A DNA stretch of 49,485 nucleotides from Candidatus Zixiibacteriota bacterium (GTDB lineage: Bacteria; Zixibacteria; MSB-5A5; GN15; FEB-12): contig JAVEYB010000003.1 in NCBI GenBank assembly GCA_034003725.1, forward strand, positions 1 to 49,485. Reading direction: 5' to 3'. The notes under the pieces are model-generated. The model had not been told where the DNA came from, searched no databases, and worked only from the letters and a program-made list of their open reading frames with translations. The position numbers were made by a program, and so were the translations under genes. Below, piece after piece: positions 44,101-49,485 of this stretch; position 1 is the first letter of the stretch, and each line of letters opens with the position of its first letter.

Positions 44101-44829
44101 TTACTGACCCACTGTAAGTCGTTCCACGAGCATTCCGGGTACTCCAGCCGCTCGCATTTTCTGCTGCGTCGCGGCTATGTCATAAGCAACGCGGTGATAA
44201 CTGACCGACCGGCTTTCCGTGTCGAACGAAACATAACAGGCATTGGGATCGCCGTCCCGAGGCTGACCCACTGAACCTACGTTTATCAGGTACTTCTTTT
44301 CGTCGGATGGCTGGATGTCATGTCCCACCTGGTGACGAATATCCCCCTCCGGTGACTGAGAAAAGATCATCGGCAGGTGTGAATGACCGTAAAAACAAAT
44401 CGTCCCGCGCATCCGGTCAAACGCCCGGCGCGCCTCCTGAGTGGCCAGGATATACCGCCAGCTGTCCGGCTCGTACGGAGAGGCATGAACCAGGTCGATA
44501 TCGGCCAGGTGGGCCTCCATATCAAATCCCGCGATCGTCTTGATATCCGCGTCGGAAAGGTGCTGCTGGGTCCAGACTGCGGACTGAGCGGCGACCGGGG
44601 AGAGGTACTCGCTGGACACTTTCCCCAGCGCATAATACTCGTGGTTGCCCATCAGGCGAATGTCACAATGCTCCATCACGAGGTCCAGGCAGGCCGATGG
44701 ATCGCAGCCGTAGCCGACCACGTCGCCGAGGCAGTACGTCGACTCAAAGCCTCTGCCGCGTATGTCCGCCAGCACCGCAGTGAGCGCCTCGAGATTGGCG
44801 TGGATGTCCGATATCACGGCAAAAACCAC
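44101..44829 (-). CDS. calcineurin-like metallophosphoesterase (YfcE/DR1281-like)
   Basis: A 242-residue metallophosphoesterase with all the metal-binding motifs: FAVISDIHANLEAL, CLGDVVGYG, MGNHEYY, IDLVHASP and FYGHSHLP. Such proteins hydrolyse phosphodiesters, and some dephosphorylate proteins. GTG is the start because AAGGAGG lies six bases before it, and its G overlaps the TAG stop of the FHA gene. The kinase gene follows after 12 bases with its own GAGGAAG site. The context suggests a phosphatase partner to the kinase; that is inference. Confidence 0.88.
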   Translation of the reverse strand: MVFAVISDIHANLEALTAVLADIRGRGFESTYCLGDVVGYGCDPSACLDLVMEHCDIRLMGNHEYYALGKVSSEYLSPVAAQSAVWTQQHLSDADIKTIAGFDMEAHLADIDLVHASPYEPDSWRYILATQEARRAFDRMRGTICFYGHSHLPMIFSQSPEGDIRHQVGHDIQPSDEKKYLINVGSVGQPRDGDPNACYVSFDTESRSVSYHRVAYDIAATQQKMRAAGVPGMLVERLTVGQ

Positions 44830-45524
44830 TAATTGCCTCCTTCGACAAACTTCAGAGTCGTTTTTCCGACCGAAACCAAATCGCCGTTTTTGAGCCAGCA
44901 ACGCTCGACCGGCTCGCCGTTGACGCACGTCTTCCCCTTGCGACCCAGATTCACCACCGCATAACCTTCCGGCTCCTTCGTGATCTTCGCCTGGATGCCG
45001 GAAAGCATGAGTCCCTTCGCCTTGACATGAACGAACTTGGCTTTGCCGATCGTAGTGACCTCACGGTCGAGCGCGTATTCGGCAAACTCTGCGTTCTCCT
45101 CGCCGAGCAATACCGAGCCTCCGTACTTGGCGACTATTTCACGCTCCGACCGGTCGGTTTGGAGAAGCTCTTTCTGCCTCTTCGTGTTCAGAACCATCGT
45201 GCCATCCATGTCGGACCCGTCGTCGGCGGGGCCGGTGGCCTGGCAGTTGTAAATGAGTGAATACTTCCCTATTGTGACGACATCTTTGTCGCGAAGCACG
45301 TCCTCGCCGATCTTCCGGTTGTTCACGAACGTGCCGTTCAGCGATTCATTGTCGATAATGACTGCGGCGTTTTCGTTAAACTCGATCATGGCGTGCTTGC
45401 GCGAGACGCCGCGGTTCTCAAGTACGATGTCGTTGTCGTTGGTCCGGCCGATCGAAATGCGTTTCTTCTCGGTGACGATCCGCTCGATGACCTTGTCTTC
45501 GTACTTAACGATGATCTCCGGCAT
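44829..45524 (-). CDS. double FHA-domain protein
   Basis: A 231-residue cytoplasmic protein with two FHA modules. The first (about 1-95) is canonical: ISIGRTNDNDIVL, SRKHAMIE and NGTFVNNRKIG hold the phosphothreonine-binding Arg, Ser, His and Asn. The second (about 135-231) is degenerate: TIGKAKFVHVKAKGLMLSGIQAKI, CVNGEPVER. The linker has MDGTMVLNTKR, whose threonines are plausible kinase targets. FHA domains bind pThr peptides, so with the downstream kinase it forms a likely phospho-signalling pair. It is first in the operon; no convincing promoter was found upstream. Confidence 0.9.
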   Translation of the reverse strand: MPEIIVKYEDKVIERIVTEKKRISIGRTNDNDIVLENRGVSRKHAMIEFNENAAVIIDNESLNGTFVNNRKIGEDVLRDKDVVTIGKYSLIYNCQATGPADDGSDMDGTMVLNTKRQKELLQTDRSEREIVAKYGGSVLLGEENAEFAEYALDREVTTIGKAKFVHVKAKGLMLSGIQAKITKEPEGYAVVNLGRKGKTCVNGEPVERCWLKNGDLVSVGKTTLKFVEGGN

Positions 45525-45724
45525 ACCGGTATCCTTTCATCCTGTTTAGAACAGCAGTATCCCGCATCGAAACCGGGCGGTCGATAGCTGCGGCACGCCG
45601 CGACACGGACGGGATAAGCACTACTCTTTTCTCTTTTTGTCGGCAATCGCCTCGCAAAACTAAACCCTCGTCCCATAAGCCGTTGGCACCCTTGCCACCG
45701 GTCGCCGCTGACGGGTGAAAAAGG

Positions 45725-45753
45725 TTGCCTCGGGTTGCGGATGATTCTATATT
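45725..45753 (+). promoter_or_regulatory. promoter of etfA
   Basis: TTGCCT (45725-45730), 17-bp spacer and TATATT (45748-45753). The leader would be about 30 nt, with AGGTGA five bases before the ATG at 45790. Confidence 0.6.
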
Positions 45754-45789
45754 GGCGGGAAATTGATATCCAACCCGCAGGTGACATGC

Positions 45790-46749
45790 ATGAAGATTCT
45801 GGCTATCGCGTTGCAAAAGAACGGCTCCCTGTTGTCGGCCGATTTTGAAGTGCTGGAAGCTGCCAAATCTCTTGGCGGAGAACTACATACGGCGATCCTC
45901 GCGGAGCAGGCCGAAAGCCTCGCAGCCGAGCTCGCCAAACGCGGCGGCGGCAAGGTCCTCGCCGTCTCTAACCCCGCGCTCAAGTTCTTTCACGATGAGA
46001 TATATGCAAAGGTCATCGGCGAACTGGTCACGAAGCACGGCATTGACCTCGCCCTTTGCCCCGCAACCACCTACGGAAAGGCGCTGACAGCGCGATTAGC
46101 CGGCGCCAATGGCGGCCGGGCCGCCTCCGACGTCACTGCCGTCAAGGTCGAAAGCGGCAAACTCACCGTCACGCGCCCCACCTTCGGCGGCAACGTCATT
46201 ACGACCCTGCAGACCGACAGCGGGCCGTTTTTCGTCTCCATCCGCCCCAAGATCTTCAATGAGTCCAAAGACGGCTCGGGCAACGTTGTCGTCGAATCCG
46301 TCAGCGCTGCCGCCTTTGAAGGCAAGGCGGTCATCAGAGACGTCCGGGTTGAAGCCGCCGCGACACAGAATCTCGCCGAGGCCGATGTTATTGTCTCCGC
46401 CGGCCGGGGCATCAAGGGGCCCGAAAACGTCAAGCTCATTCAAGATCTCGCGGCCGCCCTCAACGGCGCCTTCGGCGCGTCTCGCGCGATCGTTGATGCC
46501 GGCTGGGTCGAGTACAAACACCAGGTCGGGCAAACCGGACGAACCGTGAATCCCAAGCTCTATATTGCCTGCGGAATCTCGGGCGCCATCCAGCATCTCG
46601 TCGGTATGCAGACGTCCCGGACGATCGTCGCCGTCAACAAAGACAAGGACGCCCCCATCTTTAATATCGCTACCTACGGCATAGTCGGCGACTTGTTCGA
46701 GATCGTGCCCGCTATGACGAAGAAGTTCAAGGCGGAATTGGGCGCCTGA
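45790..46749 (+). CDS. etfA: electron transfer flavoprotein subunit alpha
   Basis: A 319-residue EtfA/FixB. The N-terminal half has the adenine-nucleotide-like alpha/beta fold (MKILAIALQKNGSLL, LALCPATTYGKALTARLAG). The C-terminal FAD domain is well conserved: IVSAGRGIKGPENV, ASRAIVDAGWV, QVGQTGRTVNPKLYIACGISGAIQHLVGM and IVAVNKDKDAPIF. ETF carries electrons from acyl-CoA or other dehydrogenases to a quinone reductase or bifurcating complex. No etfB or dehydrogenase gene lies next to it; it has its own promoter and terminator. A TTG at 45763 is in frame but lies closer to the promoter without a better ribosome site. Confidence 0.94.
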   Translation: MKILAIALQKNGSLLSADFEVLEAAKSLGGELHTAILAEQAESLAAELAKRGGGKVLAVSNPALKFFHDEIYAKVIGELVTKHGIDLALCPATTYGKALTARLAGANGGRAASDVTAVKVESGKLTVTRPTFGGNVITTLQTDSGPFFVSIRPKIFNESKDGSGNVVVESVSAAAFEGKAVIRDVRVEAAATQNLAEADVIVSAGRGIKGPENVKLIQDLAAALNGAFGASRAIVDAGWVEYKHQVGQTGRTVNPKLYIACGISGAIQHLVGMQTSRTIVAVNKDKDAPIFNIATYGIVGDLFEIVPAMTKKFKAELGA

Positions 46750-46770
46750 ATCGGCTCCGATAAAAACTGG

Positions 46771-46805
46771 AAGCCCGTTGACCTCGCGGTCAACGGGCTT
46801 TTTTC
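46771..46805. terminator. terminator between etfA and the PKD lipoprotein gene
   Basis: Perfect 13-bp stem AAGCCCGTTGACC-TCGC-GGTCAACGGGCTT (46771-46800) followed by TTTTCTC. It is the strongest hairpin in the window and is shared by convergent genes. Confidence 0.93.
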
Positions 46806-46822
46806 TCAGTTTCCGATTTTGG

Positions 46823-47989
46823 TCACTGGAATGTCGTAGAATCCGTTACGGTAATCGTGTCAAATGCCGTGTCCGGCACGTTGCAGTCGTTGTTCACAAC
46901 AAGAAAGACGGCGTACTCACCGGCCGTGTCGTACGCGTGTGTGGGGTTGAAAATTGCCTCCGTACCGCCGTCGCCGAAATCCCAGAAATAGGACGTGGCG
47001 TTGGTCTGCGTGGACGCGGTGAAAAACACGTTGGTAATATTGGAGTCGAGCTGGCTGATCGTGTTGATTACTGCCTGCGCCAGCGGGTTGACATACACGA
47101 TTGACTTGAGCGTGTCGCTCAGAAAGAGCCCTTCGGTATACACTTTGTTCCATATGTTCCGTGCGCCCGCCGTCGTATAGCCGCTGTACAACACCGGGCT
47201 CGTCTCGCCGCGAACGGAATCTGTGGGGGAGAAGAACCAGTAAATGCTGTCGACCGTCCCCTGGGTTATCGTGAAGTCCACGGTTACCGTCTCGAGGCCG
47301 CAAATTGTATCCTGGGTCAGGCCCCCGTTGACCGTGAATTCCACGAGCGCGCAGCTGCGTACGTCAATCAGATCCTGCTGGACGATTGTTGAGTCTCCGC
47401 ACGCACCGCTGACCGTAAGCGACACCGAATACACCCCCGGCTGTGTAAACACGTAGTCGGGATTTGAGCGAAAGCTGGAGTCGATATACGACGAGTCTGC
47501 CGTATAGAACATCCACTTGTAATCCGTAATTCCCCCGTGAGACTCATTGATGAACTCAACCCGCGTGCCCGCGCATAAAGTCAGACTGCCGCCCGTTCGG
47601 AATGCGGCCACCGGATTCGAAACCAGCACATAGCGCGTTTTGGACTCCGAGTCGGTCCGATCCAGCGAATCCCGCACCACAAGCGACACGGAATAGAAGC
47701 CCGGCTCGACGAATATGAACTGCGGATTGGTGTCGCGAGAAGAATCCACAATCGTATCGGCAAACCGGATCACCCAGTTCCAGGCCTCTACCGGACCATG
47801 GGATTCATCTGTGAATCGCACCGTGCACGGGGCACATCCCTCGCGTTTGTTGGCCGAAAACTCGGCCTCTGGATAATCAAATACCACGGTGGTGTTGTTT
47901 TCAGTGATTAATTCATCGCAGCCCGGTCCGGTGAACAACAGGATAATAGCACAAAGGGCCGATGCCGCCAGAAGCACTTTACGATGCAT
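46823..47989 (-). CDS. PKD-domain lipoprotein
   Basis: A 388-residue predicted lipoprotein (lipobox around TGPGC, Cys24). It carries several PKD-like beta-sandwich repeats. The first is at about 40-125 (EAEFSANKREGCAPCTVRFTDES, GFYSVSLVVRDS). The second is at about 128-212 (PVAAFRTGGSLTLCAGTRVEF, GVYSVSLTVSG). A further partial one and a typical last PKD are at about 305-385 (SYFWDFGDGGTEAIFNPTHAYDTAGEYAVFLVV). PKD domains mediate protein or polysaccharide contacts on the cell surface. AGGA precedes the ATG by about eight bases. It is monocistronic with a near-consensus promoter. Confidence 0.9.
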   Translation of the reverse strand: MHRKVLLAASALCAIILLFTGPGCDELITENNTTVVFDYPEAEFSANKREGCAPCTVRFTDESHGPVEAWNWVIRFADTIVDSSRDTNPQFIFVEPGFYSVSLVVRDSLDRTDSESKTRYVLVSNPVAAFRTGGSLTLCAGTRVEFINESHGGITDYKWMFYTADSSYIDSSFRSNPDYVFTQPGVYSVSLTVSGACGDSTIVQQDLIDVRSCALVEFTVNGGLTQDTICGLETVTVDFTITQGTVDSIYWFFSPTDSVRGETSPVLYSGYTTAGARNIWNKVYTEGLFLSDTLKSIVYVNPLAQAVINTISQLDSNITNVFFTASTQTNATSYFWDFGDGGTEAIFNPTHAYDTAGEYAVFLVVNNDCNVPDTAFDTITVTDSTTFQ

Positions 47990-48023
47990 ACATATGTCCT
48001 GTTACCTGAGTGAGTCTCGGTCC

Positions 48024-48052
48024 TATATACGGTCGCGAGCGAAGACTGTCAA
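48024..48052 (-). promoter_or_regulatory. promoter of the PKD lipoprotein gene
   Basis: On the minus strand a perfect TTGACA (48052-48047), 17-bp spacer and TATATA (48029-48024). The leader would be about 28 nt. Confidence 0.75.
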
Positions 48053-48086
48053 TGCTGGAGTTCATCCCGGTGTCGCGCCTTTTGTA

Positions 48087-48170
48087 CACCGGAGTTCCCC
48101 AACCGTTTCTGCCGGGCACCCGATCTCTCCCCGGTTGTCTACCCGCACGGAGACACTGGAACTCCCGGTG
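48087..48170. repeat. long interrupted inverted repeat between divergent promoters
   Basis: Arms CACCGGAGTTCC (48087-48098) and GGAACTCCCGGTG (48158-48170) pair over 12 bp with one bulge. The 59 bp between them contain two further small stems: AACCG/CGGTT (48101-48105, 48132-48136) or the overlapping CCGGG/CCCGG, and GTCT/AGAC (48137-48140, 48151-48154). It lies outside both predicted transcripts. Confidence 0.6.
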
Positions 48171-48216
48171 CGCACCCGCTGTATAAGAGTCGAAATACCA
48201 GACAGATCCAAACCGC

Positions 48217-48245
48217 TTGCCTCAGAGGAGTCTTTTCGCTATTAT
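48217..48245 (+). promoter_or_regulatory. promoter of the last gene
   Basis: TTGCCT (48217-48222), 17-bp spacer and TATTAT (48240-48245). The predicted start near 48252 leaves a leader of about 113 nt. Confidence 0.6.
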
Positions 48246-48315
48246 CTCGACTGTTATCGATATATGAACGTTTCCGAAACTCTCGACGTCCATTGAACAA
48301 ACGGTTGAGATAATC

Positions 48316-48351
48316 CCGTACTTTCGTCGGTCGACGGGGTACGGCTTTTTT
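48316..48351 (+). terminator. terminator-like hairpin in the leader of the last gene
   Basis: Outer stem CCGTAC / GTACGG (48316-48321, 48339-48344) with inner stem CGTC-GGTC-GACG (48325-48336), followed by CTTTTTT. The T-run ends only three bases before the GGGAG ribosome site of the next gene, so it may act as an attenuator. No known riboswitch class was recognised. Confidence 0.6.
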
Positions 48352-48364
48352 GTGGGAGCGCAGC

Positions 48365-49485
48365 GTGAAATTTCTCGGATCGCTTCTTCTGGTCTTGAGC
48401 CTCGTCCCAGCCACTTTTGCCGACACCCCATGGACATTCGAATTGTCCGCGCCGCGCCAGGCCGCCGGCAGTGCCGCCGAACCGCCTGATACCGGCCTGG
48501 TCACTAATTCGGCGGTGGATATCGTGCTTCATGACGGAGCCGTCTGGCTGGGCACCAGCAAAGGACTCATGTTCACCTACGACGCGGGACAAACCTGGCT
48601 TCGCTACGACCAGACCAACGGTCTGGTGAGCGCTAACCTGTCGGCCCTGTTTTCGGCGCCGGGAGGGGACCGGCTCTGGATCGGCAGCAATCACGACGAG
48701 TTGGTGCAGGATCAGCTGTTCTCGATTTCCGATGGCGTCTCTTTCTCGCCCGACAACGGGGACACATGGACGCAGGTCGACTTTGGAACGTCCGGCCTGA
48801 ATATCCCGTTCGTGACCGGCGGCAACCGACAGGTGTTCGATTTCACCGGAATGAATCGAGCCGACCTCGGCGGCAACTGGCGGTTTTTCGCCGCCTTTGC
48901 GGGCGGTTTGCTCGCCTCGCAGGACGGTGGTGACGGATGGCGCAGGATATTCCCGACACCTTCAGATTCCGTGCAGTTTTACACCCCGAACGCTCAGCCG
49001 TCGCTCCGCAACCGCTATTTCTCCTGTATTTCTGACACCGCCCACACGGACTCAGTTTTTCTCTGGGCAGGCACCGCCGCAGGTATCTTCCAGTACGTGT
49101 GGGTCAAGCCCGGCGACAAGCTGTACAACCGCACCATCAGGTCCGTCGCCTTCTGTGATACCTGCTCGGTCGGTGATCGGTACTCGCTGTTCATCGGCGG
49201 AAATCTTGGTCTATCCCGAGGCCGGTTCACCGGTGGTCCGTTCGATACGAAATTCGAGGCCGACGGCCTCCCCGGCGAATACATTTCAGCCCTGGGCGTG
49301 TTTGAAGGGCGGCTGTTACTCGGTATTCTCGACCTCCCGTCGCTGACTCCGATACTCGCCTACTCCGACGACCAGGGAGAGACATTCACCGACATCACCC
49401 CGGCGTCCCTGACTGACAGCGTCACCGCTTTCGAACGCATGGGCGACCGGTTGTACATGACCGCAGGCGCCGCCGGGCTGTATGT
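48365..49485 (+). CDS. secreted beta-propeller-like protein, 3' end outside the window
   Basis: An open frame of at least 373 codons with no stop before the window edge. GTG at 48365 has GGGAG six bases upstream. The N-terminus MKFLGSLLLVLSLVPATFA is a signal peptide. The rest has repeats of the sialidase/BNR or photosystem-assembly propeller type: VWLGTSKGLMFTYDAGQTWLRY, LWIGSNHDEL, SPDNGDTWTQVDFG, SQDGGDGWRRIF, LWAGTAAGIFQY and AYSDDQGETFTDITP. Such propellers are common in FCB surface proteins that carry a C-terminal sorting domain, which would lie beyond the window. Enzyme activity cannot be inferred. Confidence 0.82.
   Translation, partial: MKFLGSLLLVLSLVPATFADTPWTFELSAPRQAAGSAAEPPDTGLVTNSAVDIVLHDGAVWLGTSKGLMFTYDAGQTWLRYDQTNGLVSANLSALFSAPGGDRLWIGSNHDELVQDQLFSISDGVSFSPDNGDTWTQVDFGTSGLNIPFVTGGNRQVFDFTGMNRADLGGNWRFFAAFAGGLLASQDGGDGWRRIFPTPSDSVQFYTPNAQPSLRNRYFSCISDTAHTDSVFLWAGTAAGIFQYVWVKPGDKLYNRTIRSVAFCDTCSVGDRYSLFIGGNLGLSRGRFTGGPFDTKFEADGLPGEYISALGVFEGRLLLGILDLPSLTPILAYSDDQGETFTDITPASLTDSVTAFERMGDRLYMTAGAAGLY

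Overview
This is high-GC bacterial chromosome with densely packed genes. There is no rRNA, tRNA, insertion sequence, phage gene or CRISPR array that I can see. Two secreted proteases end in a C-terminal domain beginning with the motif QNYPNPFNP and ending RKMILLK. A PorV-like outer-membrane protein, a plug/barrel receptor-like protein and a DUF4321 gene are also present. Together these point to the FCB group outside the classical Bacteroidetes, with candidate phylum Zixibacteria the best guess. That placement is inferred from gene content, not measured.

Layout. 1-320 is a 51-bp tandem repeat whose units each carry a perfect hairpin. 688-4207 holds a GNAT/BioF2-like acyltransferase, an EamA transporter and a PTS EIIA regulator. 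4392-11337 is a housekeeping operon (aspS, phoH, pgpH, ybeY, CNNM/CorC-type transporter). 11434-14905 encodes a 93-residue secreted peptide of unknown function and a TPR-GAF-AAA+ sigma54 activator. 14970-15791 is a LipM-type acyltransferase. 15829-22769 is an envelope operon: a TonB-receptor-like protein with eight EF-hand-like loops, a PorV-like protein and a large lipoprotein. 22770-24938 is a GT-C glycosyltransferase with a TPR tail. 25214-30988 encodes a subtilase and an M6-type metalloprotease, both with the same C-terminal sorting domain.

31092-34495 is an iron operon (fur, feoA, feoB, FeoB-associated Cys-rich protein) behind a promoter overlapped by a Fur box. 34492-41573 looks like one eleven-gene operon: ecfT, truA, a transaldolase-like gene, purB, psd, pssA, purS, purQ, DUF4321, tatA and an unknown gene. 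41596-45524 (minus strand) is a phospho-signalling operon: a double-FHA protein, a metallophosphoesterase and a CHASE2-Ser/Thr kinase. It is followed by an orphan etfA, a PKD lipoprotein, and a secreted beta-propeller-like gene that runs off the window end.

Promoters resembling the sigma70 consensus (TTGACA/TATAAT, 16-18 bp spacer) and strong intrinsic terminators are readable in many intergenic regions and define most operon borders. In two or three cases the -10 element lies only 5-6 nt before the start codon, suggesting leaderless mRNAs. The most unusual points are the envelope trio with its Ca-loop array, the orphan ecfT-truA pair, the large FeoB insertion, the CHASE2-kinase/FHA/phosphoesterase set, the covarying hairpin repeat at the left edge, and the terminator-like leader of the last gene.
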